A stretch of DNA of 64,000 nt from Arthonia radiata (lineage: Eukaryota > Ascomycota > Arthoniomycetes > Arthoniales > Arthoniaceae). The position numbers were made by a program, and so were the translations under genes. The notes beneath the pieces were generated by a model. That model made no database searches. It was given only the letters and a program-made list of their open reading frames with translations, and was not told the DNA's origin. Location of the stretch: contig PSQN01000016.1 in NCBI GenBank assembly GCA_002989075.1, forward strand, positions 248,001-312,000. Reading direction: 5' to 3'. Positions 55,201 through 64,000 of this stretch are shown one piece after another. Position 1 is the first letter of the stretch, and each line of letters opens with the position of its first letter.

Positions 55201-57640
55201 TGCGTTATGCCCTTCGGGCTAATAAACGCTCCCGTATCATTTTAGAAACTAATTAACAACACACTTAGCGATTACCTGGATATATTTATAACTGCTTATC
55301 TAGACGATATCCTAGTATACAGCCGTACACTAGAAGAACATAAGGAACATATTAAGAAGGTATTAAAAAGATTGGCGCGTGCCGATTTACGAATCGACAT
55401 CAAGAAAACTCAGTTCTACCAACAATTCGTCGAATTTCTTAGATTCATAATTACCGAGCACGGTCTCTAAATAGAAGATTCGAAGATCTAATCCGTCCTA
55501 ACCTGGCCTATACCAAAGAATATAAAACAATTACAACAGTTTCTTAGTTTTGCCAACTACTACAGGCGATGGATATCTAACTTTGGCAGAATTACAGCAC
55601 CGCTGTCTCAACAGACGAAACAATCGATAGGATTTTCCTGGACGCAAAAAGAATAATCAGTATTTAAAGAACTTAAAGAAGCTTTTAAGATTAGGCCTGT
55701 ACTAGCAATATTTGACTCTAACCTGCCGATTATTATAGAAACAGACGCGTCAGACTATGCAATTAGAGTATGTATAAGTTAAAATAACAAAGAAGGAAAG
55801 CTTAGACCAGTAGCTTTCTACTCAAGGAAAATGTTACCCACAGAACAGAACTACGACATTCACGACAAAGAGCTTTTAGCTATTATAGCAGCATTCGAGA
55901 CATAGCGAGCTTACCTGGAAGGAGCAAACTATACGATTATAGTATACACAGACCACAAAAACCTGACTTATTTTACGACAACAAAGAAACTTAACCGCAA
56001 ATAAGTTAGATAGTCAGAAACTATAGCTCTATACGACTTTATTATTACCTACAAGAAGGGTTCCAAAAACGACAGGGCCGACGCTCTGAGCCGACGACCG
56101 GATTACCTTAATGACAAGGAACACGTCGAGTATGCAATATTTTGAGAACATAATAACGAGATTAGATACAATTAATTGGCTATAATAACCGAGTTTGTTA
56201 TTGAACCAGACAGCCGAATCCCAGATATCCTGAACGACCCTAAAACCTACTAAGAAAACGAGAAACGACACCTAGAATTAACTAAGAACAATAAGGGATA
56301 TTACAAATTCTAAGGCAAAATCTACGTCCCAAGGAATCTAATCCGGAACATTATTGGTGACTTCTACGATAACCCAACTAAAGGACATAAAGGCATCGAC
56401 AATACTATAGAAAAGATTACGAGAACCTACTACATCCCGAGAATCCGACACTACGTCGAGAATTACATCCGAGAATACGACATATGCGCAAGAACCAAGC
56501 ACCCGAGGCATTTACCATACGGTGAACTACAACTACTAGAGACACTCAAAAGACTATAGCACACAGTCTTACTAGACTTTATTACTAAGTTACTAACTTC
56601 CAAGGATCTATTTACAGGAGTAGCTTACGACGCTATCTTGGTTATATGCGACAAACTAACAAAGTACGCGTACTTCGTACCTTACAAGAAAGCCAGCAAC
56701 TCAGAACATTTAGTATATACCTTCCTTCGGATTATCTTAGCAAACTATGGCCAACCCCAAAGAATTGTCTTAGACAGAGACCGGAAATTCGTCTCACGGT
56801 TTTAGACATCCCTGATGCAACAGCTAGAAACAAAACAAAAAATGTTAACATCATTCTATCTACAAATAGACGGACAGACAGAACGAACAAATTAAACACT
56901 AGAACAGTATCTCCGGGCATACATCAACTACCAGCAGAACGACTAGGTATAGTTACTACCAGTAGCGCAAGCAGCGCACAACGATACAAAGAACGATACA
57001 ATTAAGATAACTCCGTTCTACGCCTTATATAGCTATTACCCTCTTTAGGGAAGACAACTACAAAATACAACAGAAAACGAATAAGCTACACGAATAGCTA
57101 CGAACATAAAACACCTACACCAGCAGTTAAAGTCTGACAGCGAGTTTATTAACGAACGAACAAGAAAGTAGTATAATAAGTTAAGAACAACCCTAAATAC
57201 AAGCATAAAAGAGGGGGGAAGAGCTTACTTGCTTATAAGAAACTTAAAAACTATTAGACTAAGCAAAAAACTCGACTATATTAAGACAGGACCGTTTAAA
57301 ATCTTACAGTAATTGAGACTCGTAACATTTAAACTTAAACTCCCGAAGACAATAAGAATACATCCTGTATTTTACGTAGCGCTGTTGGAACTAGCCTACT
57401 CCCAAAAAGCAGAACGACCTAACCCAGAAATCCTTTCTAACAATTAAGAACCCGAGTATGAAGTCGAAGCAATTCGAGCTCATAGACAATACCGAGGCAA
57501 ACGACAGTATCTTATAAAGTAAAAAGGATATCCCGAACACAAAAATTAATGGGAATCGGAACGAAACCTGACCAACTGTAAAGACACTATTCGACGATAC
57601 TGGGACCAGAATATTAATCGGTCGTAGCAGCACTAACACC
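52250..57640 (+). pseudogene. Gag-pol of Gypsy chromovirus, best preserved copy
   Basis: Gag starts MDRDAYKWVEYYLDDF at 52250. The zinc knuckle at about 52804-52845 (CLYCGKLGHQVKEC) keeps all CX2CX4HX4C residues. The protease near 54187 reads IIDLGVTGNFI, where the family has D-S/T-G, so the Ser position is Leu (TCA to TTA). Reverse transcriptase (about 54840-55450) has [11 protein letters not shown] and FITAYLDDILVYS. RNase H spans about 55700-56100. Integrase has a zinc-binding part near 56470 (CARTKHP) and core to 56900. A chromodomain is at about 57455-57600 (YEVEAI...YLIKWKGYPEHKN). Chromodomains steer chromovirus integration to heterochromatin. Many CAA/CAG-to-stop changes make it inactive. 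By position the left part should derive from element A and the right part from element C. Confidence 0.88.
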
Positions 57641-57700
57641 CTGATCTACTACCTGGTATGCCTCGCCGGCACCCAGGTCACCCTCAAACGAACCAGCCCA

Positions 57701-58276
57701 CTATGTTACAGGACTACTACCCAACACCGGGTAGGGGTCACTCCGAAAGTCAACGGATAACCCGCTTAGACATTTAAATGTATTACTACCAGCTACCGAC
57801 GCAGTAAATTCTTCTTGCTCTAACAACTTATCCCGAGCTAACTTCGCTGCTGCCCGCGTATAAGTCTTCTTAACCTCCTTTTTCAACTTCCGGACCTCGG
57901 ATCGGTTACGCTGCACAGCCGCAACCAACGCTGCTGCCTGAGCCTTTAACGCACACAATTAGCTCTTCGCGCGCTGAAGGGCAGCCGACTAAGAGGAATA
58001 TTGAGAATAAACCGAACGCGCTACAATTAAGTTAGTTCTAGTTACTACAAAAGGACACTGAAAAGGCATACTATCTGCTATCGACACCCGTAAATTACAA
58101 CTCTTTCTATCTCGAGTATATACCGAATACGTCGCCTTCCTAGACTGAACCACACACCTTTCCTTAGTCGACATATATTTAGAACAAGGAGGTATCTCGA
58201 TACCGTAGGCTTCAATTAACAGGTATTAGCTGTACTTTTTATTAGGACCTGCAGTAACGGACTTTATGCGAGGCAT
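57701..58276 (-). pseudogene. Antisense accessory ORF, copy C (best preserved)
   Basis: 576 nt from ATG 58276 (MPRIKSVTAGPNKKYS) to its stop, the same length as the copy in element 1, with no frameshift. The only breaks are TAA/TAG codons at three sites, each one change from CAA/CAG. The N-terminus is basic. The Cys region has IPPCSKY...ERCVV...SCN. A long Ala/Lys/Arg/Glu coiled coil follows (LKAQAAALVAAVQ, VRKLKKEVKKTYTRAA, LLEQEEFTASVAGSN). The C-terminus has LSGLSVDFRSD. It lies between the chromodomain end and LTR-C, opposite to gag-pol, starting 105 bp from the LTR. Not recognised. Confidence 0.65.
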
Positions 58277-58361
58277 AGCGACTTACAGATTAGTTACGAA
58301 AGGAGGGACGAAACGCAACTTATAGGTGTTTAAAAGGCTAAGGGTCAATTGAGGACGATTT

Positions 58362-58381
58362 AACTAAAAGAGGAGGGATTG
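58362..58381 (+). promoter_or_regulatory. Polypurine tract before LTR-C
   Basis: AAAAGAGGAGGGATTG directly precedes TGTTACGGGC, the expected plus-strand primer site of an LTR retrotransposon. The equivalent before the right LTR-A is AAAAGAAGGGGGATTG. Confidence 0.6.
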
Positions 58382-58853
58382 TGTTACGGGCACTAGCCCC
58401 AGACGGCCTAGCGTGCACCCAAGCATCGACCACCGCCAGTCATCTTAGCCCTACCAGCATTATTCCCGACTAAGCCTATAAACCCGCCGTAGGCATTATC
58501 GGACAAGACGGCTTTAAGAGCCTACGTTCCTTATAAACCCGATATAGGCATTGTCGAGATTAACGGACATAGAGGAACTTCCCTATATACCTTAGATTAT
58601 ATAGCCAGACTAATGGCCGACCTTAGAATAAACTTTAGTCTATTAACTTAACATCTAAATACGAGTTCCTTAACTATATTTAGGTAACGTACTTCACCTT
58701 CTATCTACTTTAGTTAAGCCCCTCTTACCCTCTGTAATCTGTCTCGCCTCTCCTGTCTTTCAGTCTCTAGCATACGAGACACCCACTACCAAGGTCGACA
58801 AGCACACAAGGCAAGTGAGCCTTAGTTTGGTTCTCCCAGCGACCGGCGTTACA
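58382..58853 (+). repeat. 3' LTR, Gypsy subfamily C
   Basis: 472 bp, TGTTACGGGCAC to GGCGTTACA. The right half (from ACCTTAGATTATATAG) matches LTR-A and LTR-B, but the left half (U3) is distinct. It is followed directly by RNase H coding sequence of another copy, so it ends an element inserted there. Confidence 0.85.
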
Positions 58854-60708
58854 TAGAACTACAACATTTACGACAAAGAGCTTTTAGCTATTATAGCAGT
58901 ATTTAAAATATAGCGAGCTTACCTAAAAGGAGCAAACTATACAATTATAGTATATATAGACTATAAAAACCTAACTTATTTTATAACAACAAAGAAACTT
59001 AACCGCAGATAAGTTAGATAGTTAGAAACTATAGCTCTATACGACTTTATTATTACCTACAAGAAGGGTTCTAAGAACGATAAAGCCGATGCTCTAAGCC
59101 GACGACTAGATTACCTTAATAACAAGGAACACGTCGAGCATGCAATATTTTGAGAATACAATAATAAGATTAGATACAATTAATTGGCTATAACAACCGA
59201 GTTTATTATTAAACTAAACAGTTGAATCCTAGACATCTTAAACGACCCTAAAACCTACTAAGAAAACGAGAAACAACATCTAGAATTAACTAAGAACAAT
59301 AAGGAATATTACAAATTCTAAGGCAAAATCTACGTCCCAAGGAATCTAATCCGAAACATTATTAGTAACTTCTACGATAACCTAACTAAAGAACATAAAG
59401 GTATCGACAATACTATAGAAAAGATTATAAGAACCTACTATATTCCGAGGATTCAACACTACGTTGAGAACTATATCTAAGAATACGATATATGCGTAAG
59501 AACTAAGCACCCAAAGCATTTATTATACGGTAAACTACAATTACTCGAGATACCTGAAAGACTATAGTATACAGTCTTACTAGACTTTATTACTAAGTTA
59601 CTAATATCTAAGGATCTACTTATAGGAGTAGTATACGACGCTATCCTAGTTATATGCGACAAACTAACAAAGTACGCGTACTTTGTACCTTACAAGGAAG
59701 CTAGTAACTTAGAACAGTTAGTATATACCTTCCTTTAGATTATCTTAGCAAACTATAGCTAACCGCAAAGAATTGTTTTAAACAGAGACTAGAAATTTGT
59801 CTTACAATTTTAAATATTCCTAATGCAATAGCTAGAGACAAAACAAAAAATATTAACGTTATTCTATCTACAAACAGACGGACAAACAGAACGAACAAAC
59901 TAAACACTAGAATAGTATCTCTAGATATACATTAACTACTAGTAGAACGACTAGGTATAGTTACTACTAGTAGCGCAAGCAGTATATAACGATACAAAGA
60001 ACGATACAACTAAGATAACTCCGTTCTACGCCTTATATAGCTATTACCCTCTTTAGAGAAGACAACTACAAAATACTATAGAGAACGAATTAGCTACACA
60101 AATAGCTACAAATATAAAATACCTGCATTAGTAGTTAAAGGCTAACAGCGAGTTTATTATAAAACAAACGAAAAAATAGTATAATAAGTTAAGAACGACC
60201 CTAAATATAGGCATAAAAGAGGAGGAAAGAGCTTACTTGCTTATAAGAAACTTAAAAACTATCAGACTAAGCAAAAAACTCGACTATACTAAGACAGAAC
60301 CGTTTAAAATTCTATAGCAATTAAAACCCGTAATATTTAAACTTAAACTTCTAAAGATAATAAGAATACATCCTGTATTCTACGTAGCGCTGTTAAAACT
60401 AGTCTACTTCCGAGAAGTAGAACGATCTAACTTAGAAATCCTTTCTAACAATTAAGAACTCGAGTATAAGGTCGAAATAATTTAAGCCTATAGACAATAC
60501 CGAAGCAAACGACAGTATCTTATAAAGTAAAAAGGATATTCTGAATACAAAAATTAATAGAAACTAGAACGAAACCTAACTAACTATAAAAACACTATTC
60601 AACAATATTAGGACTAGAATATTAATTGGTCGTAGCAGTACTAACACCCTAATTTACTATCTAGTGTACTTTATTAGCACCTAGGTTATTTATAAACGAA
60701 CCAGCCCA
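58854..60708 (+). pseudogene. 3' piece of Gypsy element B (RNase H to chromodomain)
   Basis: Colinear with about 55845-57700 of the longer copy. It starts in RNase H ([10 protein letters not shown]-like region), runs through integrase (CARTKHP equivalent near 59490) and ends after the chromodomain near 60600. It has more RIP-type changes than the longer copy. The left edge is the point where LTR-C entered. The 5' half of this element is absent. Confidence 0.8.
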
Positions 60709-61283
60709 CTATATTAGTAGCTTACTACCTAACTCTAGGAACAAATTGTTATAAAAATCTATACTTAGACTACTCAGTATATCTACAATATTACTACTAA
60801 ACATAGCCGCCAGCTATTCTTCTTCAAACAATATATTATTTTAATTTATTTTGTTCTGCGCCTAGATACGTAACCTTTTAAGCTTCTTCTTTAAATCTAT
60901 AACCGCCGCTTTAATAACTTTGCGCTACCTTTTCGCCGTACAAACGACTTCCTTCTCTTCCGCTAAACGCTTGCGTTGCTCCTAGAGAGCATTTAATACC
61001 TATAAGTACTAAGAACGGATACTCTAAGCTAAAATAAGTTAGACTTACATTAAAAATAGACATAGAATAAGAACTAACTATCCTCTAACAACGGACAAAC
61101 GTTATACGACTTCTTATTACAAGTATATATAAAACACGATACCTTCCTAGACTTTAGAACACACTTCTTACTTAGATAAGCGTAGCAGAAATACAGAGGC
61201 ATCTCTCGATTATAGACTTTAGCGAGGATAGTATTAATCTTAAGCGCTTTATTAGCGTTAGGAACTTTCTTAACTTTAGGTAT
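60709..61283 (-). pseudogene. Antisense accessory ORF, copy B
   Basis: Start codon position is ATA at 61283 (ATG mutated), 95 bp from LTR-B, in the same AAGTTGTTAT-CCT context as the other copies. The C-terminus reads SSNIVDILSSLSIDFYNNLF and nearly equals the copy in element 1. The total is one base short of a multiple of three, so one frameshift exists in addition to RIP-type stops. Confidence 0.55.
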
Positions 61284-61378
61284 AACAACTTATAGAACTA
61301 GATCTACTATAGAGGGGCAACAAAGTTTTAATGTCTCTAAGGCCGTTAAGGACGACTAGCCTTAAAGAGAAGACCTTG

Positions 61379-61828
61379 TGTTACGATCTTACTACATTAG
61401 GCTAGTACAGAGCTAAGCGCAGCTAGCCTTATTAGAGCATTATATAGTATACCCGACGACCCCGATATAGCGACGTCGGCGACGTCGCTATATTGCAATA
61501 GAATCTCAACTACGCGACAAAGAAAGTGTCGAGACCGTTAGACACAGAGAAACATACCTTTATACCTTAGACTATATAGTTAGACTAATAGCCGACCTTA
61601 GAATAGACTTTAGTCTATTAACTTAACATTTAAATATAAATTTCTTAACTATATTTAAGTAACGTACTTTACTTTCTGTCTACTTTAGTTAAGCCCCTCT
61701 TACCCTCTATAATCTATCTCGCCTCTCCTACCTTTTAGTCTCTAGCATACAAGACACCCACTACCAAGGTCGATAAGCACACAAGGCAAGTGAGCCTTAG
61801 TTCGATCCTCCCAGCGACCGGCGTTACA
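61379..61828 (+). repeat. 3' LTR, Gypsy subfamily B
   Basis: 450 bp, TGTTACGATCTTAC to GGCGTTACA. It is the reverse complement of the LTRs of element 1. The U3 palindrome lies at 61464-61494. It is followed directly by chromodomain sequence of element A, the place where element B entered. Confidence 0.88.
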
Positions 61829-62006
61829 AAAGAATACTCTGAACACAAAAATTAATAGGAACCGAAACAAAATCTAACTAACTATAAAGACACTATTTAA
61901 CGATATTAGAACTAGAATATTAATTAATTGTAGTAGTACTAATACTCTAATCTACTACCTAGTGCGTCTTACTAATACTTAGGTTATCTATAAACGAGCT
62001 AGCTTA
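61829..62006 (+). pseudogene. Chromodomain-end piece of Gypsy element A
   Basis: Starts inside the chromodomain (equivalent of about 57525, the GYPEHKN region) and matches the sequence after it. Together with the antisense ORF and LTR-A to the right it is the 3' end of the outermost element. Confidence 0.75.
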
Positions 62007-62603
62007 CTATATTATAGGTCCACTACCTAATTTAGAAAACAGATCTTTATAGAAACCTATAGATAGCCCGCTAAGCGTATCTAGCACATTACTACCCGAT
62101 ATAGCAGCAGACAACTCTTTCTGCTCTAATAGCTTATTACAATTTAATTTGTCTAAGGTAGACGCTTGCAACGCGTCTACCTTCTTCTTTAGCTGCGAGA
62201 CTTTTTATTTCTTACAAAGCCACTTTTCTAAAGCAATCCGAGCTTTTTCCTCCGCTTCTTCCTTCGACTGCTTCTTCTCGGCACGACGCTTCTTAGCGCG
62301 TTAAAGAGCATCGGATGTTTAAAGGTATTGAGAACGAATAGAGTTGGCTGACGGGCGCGTTAGCAAAAGAATAGGAAGTAAGCAGAAGAGAGACCAACCA
62401 TCAGCTAGCGAGGGACGAACGTTACAGAGCTTCTCTGCACGAGTATAGCCTGCACACATACACCGACCAGATACCAAAAAACAACGCTGGCTTAGACGAG
62501 CGCAACGAGAACAAGGAGGCATTTCGTCGCCGCAAGTTTCGATCAAGGAGGCACGGACCTATTTTCGATCAGCACTGGACAGTAACACAGCAATCTTGGG
62601 CAT
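62007..62603 (-). pseudogene. Antisense accessory ORF, copy A
   Basis: In frame from ATG 62603 (MPKIAVLLSSADRK) to TAG 62009-62007, 198 codons, with a few internal stops. The Cys region is the fullest of the four copies: EMPPCSRCARLSQRC, then RCMCAGYTRAEKLC, giving spacing CX2CX7C...CXC...C. A Lys-rich coil and then GSNVLDTLSGLSIGFYKDLF follow. The ATG lies 113 bp from LTR-A. Confidence 0.62.
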
Positions 62604-62716
62604 AACGACTTACAGAACAAACCTAAGAGACTACGGCGAGTCGTACTTATACGGTGTTAAAAAGAGTAAGGAGCAAAGGTCAGTTAGGGACGACTTAACT
62701 AAAAGAAGGGGGATTG

Positions 62717-63188
62717 TGTTACGAACGCTAAGCCTGGGACGGCTGAGCGAACCTCCGAGCATCAACACCTACTACTCGCTAGGACGCTAACAGGCACTAG
62801 CGCACCTTTAGCCGACAAAACCTCTTTTGCCGACAGCGGCCAAAGCGGGCACGTCGGGCTAGAAAGCCGCGGTTACCTACAAGGACACCGGCGGCTACGG
62901 CGGCCCTAGAGAACTTCTCTTGTATCTTAAACTATATAGCTAGACTAATAGCTAACCTTAGGATAAACTTTAGTCTATTAACTTAATATCTAAATACAAG
63001 TTTCTTAACTATATTTAAGTAACGTGCTTTACCTTCTATCTACTTTAGTTAAGCTCCTCTTACCCTCTATAATCTGTCTCGCCTCTCCTACCTTTTAGTC
63101 TCTAGCACACAAGACACCCCTTATCAAGGTTAATAAGCACACAAGGCAAGTAAGCCTTAGTTCGGTTCTCCCAGCGACCGGCGTTATA
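62717..63188 (+). repeat. 3' LTR, Gypsy subfamily A
   Basis: 472 bp, TGTTACGAACGCTAAG to GGCGTTATA. It is the partner of 51056-51527 and is followed by the target duplication TCTAC. It is preceded by the purine-rich AAAAGAAGGGGGATTG. Confidence 0.9.
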
Positions 63189-63306
63189 TCTACCCTTAGA
63201 GATTCTAAAGCTCTTATTAACAACTATAGCGTACTATAAAATATATATATTGTATATAGAGCCTTTCTAGTCTACTAGTATATAGATAAAATTCTAGTTA
63301 AATTAT
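63189..63306 (-). pseudogene. Middle part of the Harbinger-like transposase
   Basis: On the minus strand this reads LTRILSIY, TRKALYTIYIFYSTL and LIRALESLRVD. That fits the DDE_Tnp_4 stretch FxxxFxYxLAGWEGSAHDSRVLxDAL, with Trp and Gly lost to RIP-type changes. It joins 51055 on the far side of the Gypsy composite. Confidence 0.5.
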
Positions 63307-63814
63307 TGTTAAAAAAGGTGCAGGGAAGAAGAAGGATACTACTACAAAGAGTAGAAAGACGAGACTAGCTTAAGACTAGTACAATACTTAGGCTTGGTAC
63401 AGGTACAATACTTAGTAGCAAGGAGAAGCTGTTGTTATATTGTCTGTCTTGTTAGCTAAAATCCTTTAAAGAGATCTTAGCTTATATATCTAAGTTTAGC
63501 GGTCTATATAGGACTTACTAGATATCTATTCTTTTAATAGAGGCTAGATAACCTGTAACTTACTGTATAAGACAGTAATTTTATTTATCTAAAACTATTA
63601 GTCTCTAAGTCTATTCCGTGTCGTCTTAGACTACGGGCCAGCTGTCTAGGACAGGTTGTATAATGCTTCTTTTTGTCCTAGACCCGGGCCACTAGGCCCG
63701 ACCCTTTAGGTAAAAGACTTGTTCTATTCTAGACCGAGACAGCTAGTAGAACCTGTCCAATACTCCGGGCCCCTGGGAGTTCTAGCTAACCAGCTAGTTG
63801 GTTAATTTCCAACA
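63307..63814 (-). repeat. Solo Copia LTR, inverted
   Basis: 508 bp, the reverse complement of the LTRs at 9093-9600 and 13995-14503. It is flanked by exact ATTAT duplications (63302-63306 and 63815-63819). It has fewer RIP changes than the Copia element's 3' LTR. Confidence 0.92.
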
Positions 63815-64000
63815 ATTATATACCTCTAGGACGTTTTATAATAATCTACTATAATAATTCTAAAACGCTATAGCTTTAGCTACTAGTACTCTTATAGGTA
63901 CCTACATACTATCTAGTATACTAATATATTTATTAAAAAAGAGCGAGAACCTCTTATTATACATAATCTTAGCTAGAATTAGCGTATCTAGTCTAGATAA
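63815..64000 (-). pseudogene. Catalytic-core start of the Harbinger-like transposase
   Basis: Minus-strand reading gives ISILDSM, VPIRVLVAKAIAF, NYYSRLL and NVLEVYN. DDE_Tnp_4 proteins have IGALDGTHVPI and then NYKGRxSQNVLAVCNF here. The Asp of ILDSM is the first catalytic residue and is kept. The N-terminus lies beyond the window. Confidence 0.55.

Larger units (their letters stand above)
51056..63188 (+). mobile_element. Composite of nested Ty3/Gypsy chromoviruses, subfamily A outermost
   Basis: The outer LTRs 51056-51527 and 62717-63188 are both 472 bp of the same subfamily. TCTAC occurs on each side (51051-51055 and 63189-63193), a perfect 5-bp target duplication. Inside, from left: leader, a solo inverted LTR-B, one long gag-pol-chromodomain-antisense ORF, LTR-C, a second RNase H-to-antisense-ORF piece, LTR-B, and a third chromodomain-to-antisense-ORF piece ending in LTR-A. 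This is the order expected if B inserted in the chromodomain of A and C in the RNase H of B, followed by loss of the stretch between homologous parts of A and C. Confidence 0.8.
48318..64000. mobile_element. RIP-decayed PIF/Harbinger-like DNA transposon, interrupted
   Basis: Own sequence: 48318-51055, 63189-63306 and 63815-64000, continuing beyond the window. The gaps are later insertions: a Gypsy composite (51056-63188) and a solo Copia LTR (63307-63814). A Myb/SANT-like frame lies on the plus strand and a DDE transposase on the minus strand. Harbinger elements characteristically carry a Myb-like partner gene alongside the transposase, so the pair supports the call. The element has strong TpA enrichment and is inactive. 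Confidence 0.7.

Noticed and set aside
1-64000. CRISPR array, rRNA or tRNA genes, biosynthetic gene cluster
   Set aside because: No spaced direct repeats, rRNA-like or cloverleaf sequence seen on reading. The SDR alone does not make a metabolite cluster, since its neighbours are housekeeping genes.

Overview
The window looks like nuclear DNA of a filamentous ascomycete, most likely a Dothideomycete. The genes have short introns (47-120 nt, GTAAGT/GTGAGT donors, CTGAC/CTAAC branch sites). Conserved eukaryotic genes are present: Tex1/THO3, DNA2, flavohemoglobin, an Odc1/2-type mitochondrial carrier and Vps37. Fungus-specific F-box-like families surround them. The repeats are full of C-to-T and G-to-A changes that turn CAA/CAG codons into TAA/TAG and push the sequence toward TpA, the mark of repeat-induced point mutation (RIP). 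I name no species.

Layout. (1) Positions 1-9092 hold nested Ty3/Gypsy elements on the minus strand. A 7.29-kb element (51-7339) with matching 450-bp LTRs sits inside the gag/pol of an older Gypsy element (1-50 and 7345-8906). (2) Positions 9093-14503 are a Copia element on the plus strand with 508/509-bp LTRs and a half-tRNA-iMet primer site. (3) Positions 14504-15897 are an extremely AT-rich relic. (4) Positions about 15950-48317 are a GC-balanced gene island. (5) From 48318 to the window end lies a RIP-decayed PIF/Harbinger-like DNA transposon. It has a Myb/SANT-like ORF on the plus strand and a DDE transposase on the minus strand. A 12.1-kb composite of nested Gypsy elements (51056-63188, 5-bp target duplication TCTAC) and a solo Copia LTR (63307-63814, duplication ATTAT) split the transposase into three pieces inside the window.

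The gene island carries, left to right: an F-box/2EXR-like gene with an in-frame stop; tex1; a Cys-rich single-pass membrane protein; a short-chain dehydrogenase; an F-box/LRR-like protein; a spliced DNA2 nuclease-helicase; a spliced two-TM protein; flavohemoglobin; the oxodicarboxylate carrier; two related genes of an unrecognised family; a low-complexity ORF; vps37; an F-box-type C-terminal protein; and a second F-box/2EXR-like gene related to the first. I see no operon-like or biosynthetic cluster logic. The genes are mostly independent housekeeping or lineage-specific genes.

The most unusual item is an antisense ORF of about 192 codons carried by every Gypsy 3' end in the window (four copies). 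It starts 95-113 bp from the 3' LTR and runs back toward the chromodomain. It encodes a Cys cluster, a charged coiled coil and a conserved C-terminal GSN...LSxLSxxF block. Two copies are exactly 576 nt from start to stop with no indels, broken only by RIP-type changes.
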